The notes: generated by a model from the letters alone, not told the origin. 64,000 nt of DNA from Pinus tabuliformis (GCA_031772625.1 CM062818.1:1682802167-1682866166), one strand, 5' to 3'. Counted from the stretch's first letter, positions 31,893 to 44,239 are shown. Numbers and translations: made by a program.

Positions 31893-33272
31893 AGACCACA
31901 AGGTCTTATGTTTTTAAAACTGATAATTTGTGTATGATTGCAGGTATTGCAGGAGAAAAGCAACTTTGTGAAAATGTCTTCAGGATGGATGAAGATCTTG
32001 AAGTAAAACGTAACAAAGAAAATTTCTTAGAAGAGGAAGAATTTGACTAGTTACAGTAGAAAGAGTCAATGGGTGAGTTACTTAATGGGAGAAGACATTC
32101 ATTTGAAGTTGACATAGAGATGGAAGATCAGGATCTTATTTTGATGAAGAATGAAGGAATATTGTCTCAGATAGGTAATCTAATGAATTTGATTAATGTT
32201 ATTGATGAAGAAAAAATGCAGAAGAATATTAATGTAGATGATGGGGAAAGGATAGCTCTTGAAGAAGGTTTACAAAGAGACAACAAGACAAAGTGTATTG
32301 AAGAAGAAGGGGAGGCAAATTTGTCTCAAAACAAAGAAAAGACAATCACAGAATTGAAGAAAGAAGAAGCCTATGCAAAATATTTAGCAAAGGGAGAAAG
32401 GACATCTGATGATTGATCAATAACAAAGGAAGGTATGGAAAATTGTGTGAAATTTCCAAATTCTACTCCAATTAAAATTATTGAGTTATATAGAAAATTA
32501 GACTTTCAAAGAAGGAAGTTGGAAAATCAAAGGATATATAATCAAGATAAATTGCTGAAAAAGGAAGACAGAAATTGTCATGAATGACAATCATAAGGAA
32601 AAGAGGATGGTAATGAAAGTTTAGAAAATTGACATTACAGAAGGAGGAGTTCATTATTGTGAACCAGAGCAGAGAGATATCATTGAAACAGATGATATGG
32701 AGGAGAGTTCAAATCAACATACGGATGTGTTGACAAAGGAATTGAAGGAAAACTCAGAGCAACGTAATGAGATGTTGCCAGAGAAAGAAAAGGTAATGAG
32801 GCCTTATATTTTTAATTCTGATAATTGTTTTATGATTACAAGATTTGATGAAAATGAGACAGACATGTTTCAAGTTGAAGAGGTAGTTTTAGAACTAAAG
32901 AAGACTGGAAGTTTCCAGGATGGAAATGTCGATGAGGGAAATGAAAAGCATGAAGATACCATGCTTGAAGAAGTTAAACTGATTGTCAGAATCAGTCAAG
33001 GAAGTGAAGGACAATTACTGAGGATTGTCAAACAATAGGGTATGGATGAAAGGGCGGTCATAAGAATCCAACAACTTCAAAGAGAAGACAGTAAACGACA
33101 GTTTGAATATGAGTGGACAGAGTACAACAACAAATGGCAAAGTAATTATCAGTCGAAAGATAAATTGGACAGAGAGATTGAAAGAATAATAAGATTGATG
33201 ATGAAGGTGCCTCAGAAGAAAGCAACAGTAAGAAGGCCAAGCAACAACAAGAAAGACAACAACAGACTATGA
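31893..33272 (+). CDS. Acidic ORFs of unknown function in the large LTR element
   Basis: Three consecutive ORFs: 32069-32416 (115 aa, MGELLNGRRHSF..., Glu/Lys-rich), 32697-33038 (113 aa, MEESSNQHTDVLTKEL...) and 33042-33272 (76 aa, MDERAVIRIQQLQRED..., basic and Gln-rich). A module occurs twice: SYVFKTDNLCMIAG (about 31904-31945) and RPYIFNSDNCFMITRFDE (about 32800-32853), so an internal duplication shaped this region. No known domain is visible. The ORFs may be one interrupted protein. The nested Copia element sits just downstream. Confidence 0.4.
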
Positions 33273-33319
33273 GGGCATAGCTAGTGGGGCAATGCAGCAT
33301 AAAGTGTGGAGACCTGGAG

Positions 33320-33694
33320 TGTTGTGTTGTGTTATATTCTTTCCATGACTAGCCCACGTAGTTAACCAGGGGGTTAGAAAGGGGGCAGAGCCCCCCCTTT
33401 GTTGCATTGATTGCGTAGCGGGGGAGTCACAGGGGATTTGAGGGGTGCAGGTAACCCCACTCTATAGGTTGGGCGGACCTACCTATGGTTTTGTGCATGT
33501 TTTTCGCACATTGTTTTGGACGTGATGATTTTTCAGTCCATGGTATTGGATGCTTCGGCATGTATAAATATGTATTGTAACATTGAAAGGAATATAATGA
33601 AAAATCAAGCTGGTAGTCCCGGTTTTTGGATCCAAGGGAATTTTTTTTTTAGAATTCATATGCAGGTAATTTATGTACGGGGTTAAAACCTACA
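33320..33694 (+). repeat. 5' LTR of nested Copia
   Basis: Starts TGTTGTGTTGTG and ends CCTACA. It contains a TATA-like 'tataaatatg' (about 33562) followed by the 'gtaacattgaaaggaatataatga' region, also in the 3' LTR, consistent with a promoter. Confidence 0.85.
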
Positions 33695-33789
33695 TTTTGT
33701 ATCAGAGTTGTTTTTGGCTTCAAGGGAACGCCTTTGTTGCTAAGGGGTTTCGCTCGGGCCTGTGGTAGACCCTGTTCAGTGGGAGATCT

Positions 33790-34326
33790 GTGAGATCGAT
33801 TCTAGTGGTGAAAGAAGATGGCGAGCAATGGAAGATAGAGATCGAGAAATTTAATGGTCAGAGTTTTGAGTTGTGGAAACTCAAGATGGAGGATCTGTTG
33901 GCGGATAAAGATAAGTGGATCACAGAAGATCCGGGTACTAAACCAACAAGAGTGTCCGATGAAGACTCGAAGAAGTTGGATCGGATGGCAAAGAGAACAA
34001 TACGATTGTGTGTCTCAGATTTAGTATTGTTGAATGTGTCAGGGGAAGCTACGACGAAGGTTTTGTGGGACAAGTTAGGGACTTTGTACCAATCTAAGTC
34101 TCTGGTGAATAAATTGTTCCTGCGGAAAAAGTTGTATAATCTGAGGATGAAAGATGGAGACTCAGTGACAGAGCATCTGAACGCATTTAATACTGTGGTA
34201 AGTAAGTTATTATCTGCTGATATTAAAATTTCAGATGAAGATAAGTGCATCAATTTGTTGCGTTCTCTACCAGATTGGTGGGATAGTCTGGTTATTACAA
34301 TAGGTAGCAATACAACTGCCTTGTAG
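33790..34326 (+). pseudogene. Copia gag (N-terminal, UBN2-like)
   Basis: 178 codons. EIEKFNGQSFELWKLKMEDLL and LWDKLGTLYQSKSLVNKLFL are typical of the Copia gag domain, which packages element RNA. The frame is stopped at 34324-34326 (TAG where CAG would continue ...LQFDEIVSSLL), and gag resumes in the next open segment at 34327. The start at 33790 is the first Met and may be upstream of the true one. Confidence 0.85.
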
Positions 34327-35340
34327 TTTGATGAAATAGTCTCATCCTTGCTGACGGAGGCGATGAGACGGAAAAATATGGAGAGCCCGAATGGTGATGC
34401 CTTGTCTGTACGAGGACGGTCCCATAATAGAAACAAAAATAAGTCATCGAGTGGGAGATCTAAATCTAGAGGGAGATCTAAATCTCCAGGAAAACCTGTA
34501 AAGGTGGTGTACTGGAAATGTGGAAAGGAAGGGCACTACAAAAGGGACTGTAAATCTAAAGCTCTTGATAAAGGAAAGGGATCTAATGATGCTCCTTTTG
34601 CAGAGGCGAAAACCACCTCAGATGAAGGTGGGGATGTGTACTTGGATTCTTCAAGTACACATGTAGATCATGAGGCATGGTTGATTGACTCAGGTGCATC
34701 CTTTCACTTCACTCTCCATAGAGAGTGGTTTTGTGAGTATGAGAAATACGATGGTGGTGATGTCTTCTTAGGGGATGATAGGAAGGCTAGAATCATTGGT
34801 CGTGGAAAAGTAAAGTTAAAGTTCCTAGGTGGAAGGGTTAGAACACTTCCGGATGTTCTGCATATTCCTGCATTGACCATAAATCTGATTTCTGTAAGCA
34901 AGTTGGATGATGCAGGTGTAAAAACAGTATTCGAGAAGGATACCTGCAAGATGGTTCGGGGAACACTGGTATTGATGCAGGGAGTTCGGATAGGAACTCT
35001 GTACAACCTGCAAGGTAGCATTGTTATTGATGGGTTCAACAACTCTGTGGTTCCTGAAAGTGGAGCAGAAAATCTAGTGGTCTATGGAGAAAATACCATG
35101 TTGTGGCATCAAAGGCTTGGACATATTGGAGAGAAGGGCCGTCGAATACTTCATGGTAAAGATATGAGTAATAGCTCTCTGGATTTTGATTTCTGTGAAA
35201 ATTGTGTATATGGGAAGAAGAATCCGGTGAGTTTCCCCTCTGTTGGTAAGAGGGCGAAACAAATATTAGAACTTGTGCACAGTGATGTGTTTGGACTTTT
35301 GAAGGTTCCATCACTGGGTAAGTCTGTGTATTATGTATAA
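34327..35340 (+). pseudogene. Copia gag knuckle, protease, GAG-pre-integrase
   Basis: The sequence continues gag, then a CCHC zinc knuckle whose first Cys is replaced by Tyr (VYWKCGKEGHYKRDCKS, about 34508-34558). The protease catalytic triplet is in WLIDSGASFHFT (about 34678-34714). The GAG-pre-integrase domain has LWHQRLGHIGEKG (about 35101-35139) and C-x2-C in FCENCVYGKK. The integrase start ELVHSDVFG carries the first catalytic Asp. The frame ends at TAA 35338-35340. Confidence 0.88.
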
Positions 35341-36021
35341 TTTATAAATGACTTCTCAAGGAATACATGGATATATTTCCTTAAAAAGAAATTTGAAGTC
35401 TTTGACAGGTTTAAAGAATTTAAGGCTCTAGTGGAAAACCAAACAAAGAAGAAGATAAAGGTGTTGATGATAGATAACAGTGGAGAGTTTTGTAGTAAGG
35501 AATTTGAAGAATTCTGTAAGAAGTGTGGTATAGTACGGTAGAAGACTACTCCATATACACCTCAGCGAAATGGAGTTGTAGAAAGAATGAACAAGATGTT
35601 GATGGAAGGGGCAAGAAACATGCTCAGTGGTGTCGAGTTAGGACAGGAATTCTGGGCAGAGGCGGTGGAGACAACATGTTACTTGGTCAACAGATCACCT
35701 TCATCAGCGTTGGAGGATAAGACTCCACAAGAGGTATGGACTGGTAAGAAATACTCTCTTTCACATCTTAGGGTATTTGGATGTGATGCATATGTACATG
35801 TTTCGAAGGAGAAACGAACGAAGTTGGATAGTAAATCTGAAAAATGCATCTTTATTGGGTATAAGGATGGTTTAAAGGGTTATAAGCTTTGGAACCCAGT
35901 AACAAGGAAGGTTGTGTACAACCGATATGTGGTGTTCAGAGATGTAAAAGATGTTATTAAACATGAAGTCCAACCAAAGGAACCTGAGAAGATAGAGTTT
36001 GAGCTAAATAAGACTCTATAG
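35341..36021 (+). pseudogene. Copia integrase core and C-terminus
   Basis: After the stop, coding continues FINDFSRNTWIYFLKKK, then LMIDNSGEF (second catalytic Asp), a stop at 35539-35541, then TPYTPQRNGVVERMN (catalytic Glu region) and the C-terminal GKKYSLSHLRVFGCDAYVHV, ending with a double stop at 36019. Integrase inserts element DNA; this copy carries at least three nonsense changes. Confidence 0.85.
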
Positions 36022-37111
36022 TAGAGGAGGAATAAGAAGATGAAGAGCCACAAACTTTGTGTGTGAGAAGATCAGTTCGAGAAAGAAGGCAGCCAGAAAG
36101 GTATAGTCCATCTACTTTCTGTTCAAATTTTTCTTTATCTATTACTGACGATGATCCCAGAACTGTGAAGGAAGCAGTAGATTCAGAGGATGGCAAACTC
36201 TGGAAAGAGGCCATGGTTGATGAAATGGCATCTTTGCACAAAAATGAGGCTTGGGATCTGGTGGAGTTGTCGGCTAGAAGGGAACACATTTGCAGCAAAT
36301 GGGTATTCAAGAAGAATACAAATGCAAAAGGAAAGGTGGAGAAATACAAAGCTCGGTTAGTAGCAAAAGGTTATTCCCAGGTGCCAGGAATTGATTTTGG
36401 TGATATTTTTTTTCCTATTGCCGAGGTAACTTCTATTAGATTACTTTTATCTATTGCTGCTACTTCTGATTTTGAGGTAGAACAAATGGATGTGAAGACA
36501 ACATTTCTTCACGGGGATCTGGAAGAGGAAATCTACATGAAGCAACCTGAAGGCTCTGCGGTGAAGGGTAAGAAAGAACTGGTATGCAAGTTAAAGAAGT
36601 CTTTGTATGGGTTAAAACAGTCACCAAAGATGTGGTATCAGAAATTTGATACATTGATGCAGACTGGGCTGGAGATTTGGATCAGAGAAGATCTACAAGT
36701 GGGTATGTGTTTAACCTATTTGGAGGTGTAGTCAGTTGGATCAGTAAGAAACAATTTGTAGTGGCACTATCAACTACAGAGGCAGAATACATGGCAGCCA
36801 CTCATGCAAGCAAGGAAGTAGTTTGGTTGCAGAGATTGTGTTCAAGTATGGAGTTAGTACAAGGAGCTATAAGGATAGACTGTGATAGCCAAAGTGCAAT
36901 TTTCTTGGTAAAGAACACTGGATATCATTCAAAGACCATGCACATTGATGTCCAGTATCACTTTGTGAGGGATATGATAGAAGACAAAAGGGTGTTGTTG
37001 GTAAAGGTGGACACTTTGAAGAATACTGCAGATGCATTGACAAAATCTGTGAGCTCTGAGATGTTCTCTTCGTGTAGAGAAACAATGGGCGTTGCAGGGC
37101 TGGATAAATGA
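36022..37111 (+). pseudogene. Copia RT (deleted) and RNase H
   Basis: The N-terminal RT is good from EAMVDEMASLHKNEAWDLVE to MDVKTTFLHGDLEEEIYMKQ and YGLKQSPKMWYQKF. The sequence then jumps near 36660-36680 straight into the RNase H region ([55 protein letters not shown]), in a shifted frame (36677-37111). The missing segment includes the catalytic YVDD, so reverse transcription is impossible from this copy. Confidence 0.9.
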
Positions 37112-37160
37112 CTAAGCTCTCTTGTGGCCTCCTGTGGAAATAAAACAACAAGTGGGAGAA

Positions 37161-37558
37161 TGTTTTGTCGTGTTATATTCTTTCCACGACTAGCCCACGT
37201 AGTTAAATGGGGGGTTAGAAAGTGGGCGGAGCCCCCCCTTTGTTGCGTTGATTGCGCAACGGGGGAGTCACAGGGTATTTGAGGGGTGTAGGTAACCCCA
37301 CTCTATGGGTTTTTGACCCTGTATTAGGTTGGGCGGACCTACCTATGTTTTTGTGCATGTTTTTCTCACATGGTTTTGGACGTGATGGTTTTCGGTCCAC
37401 GATATTGGATGCTTCAACATGCATAAATATGTATTGTAACATTGAAAGGAATATAGTGAAAAATCAAGCTGGTAGTTCCAGTTTTGGGATCCAGGGGATT
37501 TCCTTTTTTGTTTTAGAATTCGTATGCAGGTAATTTCTGTACGGGGTTAAAACCTACA
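37161..37558 (+). repeat. 3' LTR of nested Copia
   Basis: Starts TGTTTTGTCGTG after the purine tract 'aagtgggagaa' and ends CCTACA. Similar to the 5' LTR with scattered changes and one insertion near 37309-37330. Confidence 0.88.
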
Positions 37559-37666
37559 CGGAGAACAACAACCAAAGACAAATTACAGAACAAGGTATGG
37601 GACCTAGGAAGACAAAGTTTGAAAGCACATGATCAGGAGATCATGATTATTTTAACCTTGGGAGTC

Positions 37667-39417
37667 TTATGCAGGAGCATTCAACTCAACAATTTCATTA
37701 TATTCTAGTTAACTTAAGGGGTCTTGTGTTTTCAAGGAAGTTGGATTCCTATGTATCAAATTAATGTAATTATTAATGTTTTGAGTGATTGGAATATAAA
37801 TTAATTAGATATGTGAGGATATTTGTAAATGCTCTCAAATGTAGGAGAACATGAGTGATGATGAGTGATTAGTGAGGATTGAGAGATTTGGAAATCAATT
37901 GTAAATCTTAGATTAGAAATTGGTTTCATGGCTTGTGGGACTAGAGAGGATTCTTAGGGATTAGTGGAGTCAAAAGTGGACTTAGAGGATATTCGGGATT
38001 TAGTCCAGCAGATTAAGGATCTAAACCAGAATTGGTTAACAAAACCTTTTGTATAAATGTAAGCCAAAAAGGCATAGAGTCAGTTAGTCAGTCATTCAGT
38101 TAGTTAGAGTGAGAATTAGAGTTTAGAGATTAGATAGGGTTGACTGTAAGCCTACAGGAAGGAAAGGAAAGGCCACTGATATAGAAGATTAGGTCGAGAA
38201 AGAAAGTCTTGTGTAAATGTTTGTTTACTAACACAGATAACTCGATTTCTGAGTATGAGTGGATTGTATTGAGTAATCAAATGATAAATTGTGTGTGAAA
38301 TAGAGTAATTCTGCGTAACATAGGTTTGCAGGTGTGCAGAATCAGAGAAGAAGACAAAGAAGAGTGTTATGAGTTTACACACAAAGTATTGGGGAAAACC
38401 TTCAATGTTACAACGAAGGTATAACTATAGGGTTTCCTAAAACCTAAGGATTTATGAAGGAAGCGTAAAGGCGTGAAGAAATGAAGTAATAGAGCAGAGA
38501 TCAAGATCAAAACAAGTGAAGACCAGAAGGTGAGAACAAATACACAGGCAGAAATCCGAACGAATGGGCTATTACACAGTAAGAAACAAAAGAACGTAAC
38601 AGTGCATGGGAACCGTTGGATCAGTCAGATCAACGGATGAGATTGTGTGGGATAGACGGCTAAGATTAAGTCACACAAGATAAAGTCAAGAAGATGAATG
38701 GCAGAGATTAAAACCATGTGCAGAATAGTGGAGCGGTCTTCGTAGACGGTAAGCAGTGTTTCGCATTCCCTAAAAGCTGTAAGTGGTATTCTACAAATTC
38801 ACGCGATTACCCTTAGCGGGCGACACGTAGCACAATTAAACTAATTTTCTCGTTTGCTCTCGACCTGATATCGGTCGCACACGATTTCACGCGAGATTGC
38901 ACGATAGCCGTTGGATCGAGCGGGATTGGTCAACGGTGGATATCGGTCGAGCTAGTTGGCGACCGAGTGACGCGATAACCGTCAGATTAAGGAATGAGAT
39001 TGACGGCGGAGGTTGAATGCGCTAAAGAGAGCATCAATATACGTGCAAAGGTTTATGTAATGCGGAAAGGTAAGGTTTAAGTGTGGTTATGAAATATTTC
39101 TATTATATGGGAATTATAATAGAAATGAACGGAATAAATGTATTACAGTTAATGTCGAGATTAATTAATGAAGGTCTAAGTCTGAGTTTTAGCCAAGGTA
39201 CAAAGATTGTGGAAGGATTTATAAGATTCCGCTCACAGGTCTATAAAGTTGAGACTTGAGATAGTTAAATAAAATGTTTCCGCATGGAATTTATTGAAGG
39301 AGAATTAAACCTTGACTTGTGAAGGTTTTACCAAGTAAGGAATTTTGGAATTCCTGGGATGTATGTGACATACATTCTACATGCATACTGTGGGTATGTG
39401 CGGCTTAGGCTGTATCG
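37667..39417 (+). repeat. 3' LTR of the large element
   Basis: Matches the 5' LTR (28962-30703) for 1.74 kb with substitutions and indels throughout. It ends 'ggctgtatcg'. The preceding 'ttgggag' is a weak polypurine tract. Confidence 0.8.
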
Positions 39418-39423
39418 CCTTTT

Positions 39424-41029
39424 CAGCCCTTAGTGGTGTGGGTTGGGGAACTTTTCCTCCAATAGCTTAGGGATCTCAGAAATAGTGTACCTTTATTTAT
39501 AATATTATATGGGACAAACATATGAAATTTCGTGTTTGCTTAATGTGAAATGCCAGGCTGCAGCATCGCATCTGCAATAACTAAAGGTAAGTTTCCTTCA
39601 AGAATAATGTGACATGAACGATAGGAGTTGATCTGTTTTCTAGATTGAAAATGAGAACTAATCTTGCTTGCTAAATTTTACAGTTCTTTTCAGAATATAT
39701 TCTGTTTGTATGGAGAATATTTTATAGTCAAAATAATCATTTGAACAACATAAAAGACCCTATATTTTCTATTAGATTTTGATCGTTTCTATCATATTTT
39801 GGTCTCTACACTTACATACCATGGTTAAAAGATTTTTTTTGACAAGGTTACAATGAAATTCATCCAGTCTTATCTACACAAGTTGGGGAATTCGACCATT
39901 ATAAAGAGCTTCATAATGTCAGTCAAATTCATGGCAACCCCGGTTACAACTCTCAGCAAAAAATTACCTCCTGTTGCTTAGTCAATCAATGCCGTGGATC
40001 CTGAACAGACAATGTTAGCTTGGCTTATGCACCCAGTTGACATGATAAGGCACCTCAATCACATTTAAACCAGTAGACTCTGTCAACTTCGCAAAAAAGT
40101 AAAAAGCCACTTTTGTTCTTGAAGTGGAACACTATGAATCTATTCCTACATTTTCAACACCAGAAGGTTGTTGACTAGCTTCTGATGTAGAAGATTGTTT
40201 TGGACAATTTCCTCAAGCAGATTCAACTGTTAAGTCTAAAGATACTCTAATTTAAGTGTCCCATGAAATTGTCAAATTTGCAACTTAGTCCAAACCTACA
40301 GATAGCATAATGAGTGAAGAAGTTGCATGTTAGGCCCTCCCGGTTAATCCTATGATCCACAAAGAGTTCAGAATAGAGGAGAGGATAGTACAATGTTATG
40401 GGCAACGAATGCAACATAAAATGACAAAAGTCAGTAATTGCACCAACAAAAATAATAATGAGGTTCTGGTGGATATATTCCAAAATTGAGCAAAAACATT
40501 TAATTGTTCAAGCCAACATCAAGCCAGGTTGATGATATAAACGTATGTAGCAAGATAAAGAATTAAAAATTCTAGTTTTACCTTCGAATTATGTCTCAAA
40601 GAGGTATCTTCATTTGAGGGATTCAGGTCCTCATACATCTCAAATAATTCTTCCTAAGACATGAAATTAACCTATTTTGCGCTAAAGTTCCTTTAGAAAG
40701 CATTTCTCCCTTCTAATAGTAAGTTAAAGTTGCTTATCAAAGTAAATATGCATCATTGAGAAGTGCCCAATTATGGTGAAATCTTATAATATATTTTTGT
40801 GGTTTAAACTTTAGTCTGACTATGAATGTTACAAGGAGGTTAAACATCAAAAGGCAGTGACCTTCTGCGTTATAAATTAGAGCTACTTCAAAGCTGTAGA
40901 CAAAAATGCACTCTGCATTTTATATCTCAAACACGTTTCAACAGTGCATACAAAAGTACTTTTTAACGTGCCACTCAGACTCTTATCATGGAGGAATGAA
41001 TATTTAAGTAGAAGAAAAGAAATAAAAAG
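39424..41029 (+). pseudogene. Unidentified exon-like fragment (39845-39960) in anonymous DNA
   Basis: At about 39848-39960 the plus strand reads YNEIHPVLSTQVGEFDHYKE, which recurs on the minus strand at about 41456-41397 (YNEIHPVLSTQFGESDYYEE). The two copies are inverted relative to each other and about 1.5 kb apart. Downstream of 39960 there are stops in all frames. Protein family unknown. The remaining DNA shows no gene. Confidence 0.45.
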
Positions 41030-41474
41030 TAGAACTGTTACACTTCAACCATAGAAATTGCATACACACAAAGGATGCCATGCAACAAGGTAACATTTAA
41101 AGCAGACCAAGCATTGTCAACATCAATGAAAGCTCAGGTGAATGATATACTTCAAATTTTATTAAGAAAAAATAAAGCAGAACCATATGGAAGAAACAAA
41201 CAAAATTGCAGGTCATAAGGGTAGACCAAGAGGATCGAGGACACAAATTTCGTGTGAGAATGATCCTCTTCTTAAAATGATGGTGTGTACATGTCATGAC
41301 AAATTTCCCATCAGTGTCTTGATGTAGAACAGACATGCTAGTTGACCAGACCTTTAATGGAACATATTTCCCCTCTTGACGGACATTATGAGGCTCTTCA
41401 TAATAGTCAGATTCCCCGAATTGTGTAGATAATACTGGATGAATCTCATTGTAACTAGTAACTAGAAATCCCAT
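41030..41474 (-). pseudogene. Unidentified exon-like fragment (minus strand)
   Basis: A minus-strand frame of 125 codons (41474-41097) starting MGFLVTSYNEIHPVL, with EGKYVPLKVWSTSMSVLHQD and TDGKFVMTC. The first part matches the plus strand at 39848-39960; the second matches 2566-2720. Sequence beyond the peptide (to about 41030) also matches 2800-3030, so the copied unit includes non-coding flank. It might be an old gene exon captured by a repeat, or an uncharacterised retroelement. I do not recognise the family. Confidence 0.5.
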
Positions 41475-44239
41475 TAGCCTTTATTTCCTGTGGTGAAATT
41501 GAGATGCTCTTTCCATGTTGATTTGGGCAAACATTTTCTGTTTGTGTCTCTCAGGTGTACTTCTTAAACCCCTCGACTCTTGATAACTATTCATTTTACC
41601 TCAAGCAATGATTACCTTGCAATGCCAGCTTCTATTCGTTGTTCAGCATTGTCCCTTTCTGCCTTCTGTTTCTACTAGATTTAGTTTTGTATATTTAGTG
41701 TTTGTACATTACATTGAGAAACCATTATCCTGTGAAAGTTATGTTTGTCTTTATTTAGAAAATTTCGTTTCTTGTTGGTGCTCTAGCTGCTCTGAATGCC
41801 CATGATCTTATTGTATGTTGATCCGATTCCATTTTGTGCTCAAGCCTTGTAAGTTAACCCCTCTATTTACTTGCGATCATCCTTCCTTTGAGCTATGGAT
41901 TTATACAATTTATGTGCTACTAAATTTGTTTTTTTATTATGAAATGCACCAAGAAATTATTAGATGTAATTCATTAGCTCGTAAATCGTGTTTTTTTGCT
42001 TAAGCCTTGAGTCAATGCAACCTAGTTGGCAACGTAGGCACACTAATTGGAAGCATTAAATCTTCATATTTGCTATTGGGTCGAGGTAATCGTCATTGAT
42101 TCATGTTGTTGACCAATGATGTATATGAAGAACGAATTGTTGGTTATGGCTTCGAATGACATGTCTTCCATTATGTGAAGCACCAGGTTCAATATTTCTG
42201 ACAATGGTTGTTTTGAAGCATTGAATTGGATTGAGGGCAATAGAACCAATTTTTTTTTTTAAAGACAACTTGCTAGATTCTCTTCTCTATCGTGCAAGCT
42301 TGAGAGGAGCTTGATCAAACATTTAAAAATATTTGACATCTGAATGTGAGCTATCGATTTTAAATGTAAAATATTTTCTTTATTTGGATGCTTACAAATA
42401 AGAAAATTTCCTCGGAATTGGCTACCATTAGTTGGAATTAGGATTTAATAGTTTCAAATATTGGATTTTTTTTGGTGAAATCTTTGATGCAATAGCTTAC
42501 TATCATCAATGTTGGATTAATAATATTTCAATAAAACTTAGGGACAATGCTCTTTTGGTAAATGAGTTTGTGCATAATGCTATCTTCCTCTATCTTATAC
42601 ATTGATCTACCTTTTGTCATCAATGCCCTATATTAATGCACTAAATAACTTTGTGACAACATTTCTTTAGCAAACGAGTTTGTGCACAATGCAATCTTTT
42701 CATATTCTATATTTTCATGACAATAAGATTTGTGAACATAGAACATGTGTTTTTTGGTAAAATATACTATCAAGGTAGGCTTGAAAAACTTGGGTCAACT
42801 CTTTGTTGATAAATATTATATATGAAAGCATCCACCTACATGTAAAATTAAAAGGGAATTTGCGATGAAGCAACTACCTCAACAAGAATGTAGAAGCTTA
42901 AAAAAACAAGTGCAATCATATTGAATGAGGACTATTAGCATCAACTATGAATTACTAGAAAGTGAACTTAATAGAAAACACCTTTCTCAAGAGTTATATA
43001 AAGTGAACTTGACAACTAATAACTTTCTCAAGGCTCCTTTGTAAACACTATTTTTCTAATTTTCTATAAGATGTTTGCAAATGTACTTATTGGAGTAGGG
43101 ATTGCTCGTGGTTATCTGATGTGGATTGCGGTAAATCCTAAGAGACAATGAGACGGAAAATTCCTCAAGGATAATGATGGAGTTCGGTCGCATTCCTAGC
43201 TCAGTTTGGTTTTGCGATCTCGGTGTTGGTTTTGGTGAGATCACGGTTTGGTGAGGGTGGTGGAGGTGGTTTAACCTCTGGATTCCCTTGGTTGTTTTTG
43301 GATTGGTTTATCCATGAGATCCCACATTCATGCTTGGAATATGGCACGGGGGTGACTGACCTGAAAGAAAGAGTTGGTTCAACCATGTCTACGGTCAGGT
43401 GGTACATGGAAGTCCTGAACCTGGTCGGATTTGCTTATGTTTAATAAAAGCTAAGTTCTCTTGCTTTTGTACTTATTCATATGTAGATTTAATGGCTATT
43501 ATCTCACTGTAAATTTCATGGTTTAATGTTGGTTATAAGCATTGCTATATGATTGATTATTTCCATGGTTATTTCATGTATTTACTTGTAATTGAAAGGA
43601 TAATGGATGCAAGACCTAATTGATGTCAAAACAGTTAATAGAATAGGGTGGTGATCCTTCTTGTTAAGTATCATATGATTTATCAGTCATTTATGCTCCG
43701 TCTTGTATTCGTTTCCTGTAGATTTCATTGATGCCAAGTGTTTGACAGAATGTCAGTCTCGATTGGGGATGGTTAGGCCTAGTCCTAGAGTTAGTTTTTT
43801 ATTTGAAAGACTTGTTATTATGTAAATCACAGATTCTGAAAGTGTCATTGAATTATGGGCAGTGACCTGGGCTCCGGGCCTGAAAAAGTGGGTCAAATCT
43901 TGGGGACGATGGCACAACACTAAGAAAAATAGTCCCTCGACACTGGCATGCCATGTTATGGGAGCATTCAGAGCTTTAGATGTTGGCATGTCCATATCAT
44001 GGGAGAGTCGAGGGGTTAATTGGTCAAGAAATGTAGTTGGACTCAGGGGCTGGTTACATGAGAGGTTGGGATGGTTCTTGAGGGTCTTGTTGCTGATGTG
44101 GAAGGTCTGTATGGTGTGTTTACATTAGTTCCACTTCCTTAAGGTGACTTGGGAGGTCGAATCATATCATAGTAACTTTTCATCACATGTTTACCCCGAT
44201 TAGCCTACTGCTTGGGTAGATGTGGGTGGAGGGTCTTAC
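41475..44239. other. No recognisable gene
   Basis: AT-rich DNA. The ORFs (41608-41805, 43223-43444, 43862-44128) have no family signature; the 43223-43444 one contains a Gly run from a GGT microsatellite-like patch. No TIRs or LTRs found. Confidence 0.45.

Larger units (their letters stand above)
33320..37558 (+). mobile_element. Copia retrotransposon nested in the large LTR element, RT-deleted
   Basis: LTRs at 33320-33694 (375 bp) and 37161-37558 (398 bp) both start TGTT and end AAACCTACA. The likely TSD is 'tggag' (33315-33319) and 'cggag' (37559-37563), one mismatch. The polypurine tract 'aagtgggagaa' precedes the 3' LTR, and a degenerate primer site (TGTATCAGAGTTG) follows the 5' LTR. 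Domain order gag, protease, integrase, RT, RNase H is that of Ty1/Copia. The 4.2-kb length is shorter than normal because part of RT is deleted. The 3' LTR has about 20 extra bases (near 37309-37330). Confidence 0.88.
28962..39417 (+). mobile_element. Large LTR retrotransposon, 1.74-kb LTRs, no recognisable pol (LARD-like)
   Basis: Long direct repeats, about 28962-30703 and 37667-39417, flank an internal region with a tRNA-Met primer-binding site TGGTATCAGAGC (30706-30717), two bases inside the 5' LTR. The flanks share 'gcctttt' (28956-28962 and 39417-39423), consistent with a 5-bp TSD such as 'ccttt'. The two LTRs differ at several percent of positions, so the insertion is older than the Copia element at 48259. 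Without the nested Copia the internal part is only about 2.7 kb. It has acidic, Lys/Glu-rich ORFs but no protease, RT or integrase, as in large retrotransposon derivatives. Confidence 0.8.

Noticed and set aside
33858-34436. 192-codon minus-strand ORF
   Set aside because: Antisense shadow of the Copia gag on the plus strand.
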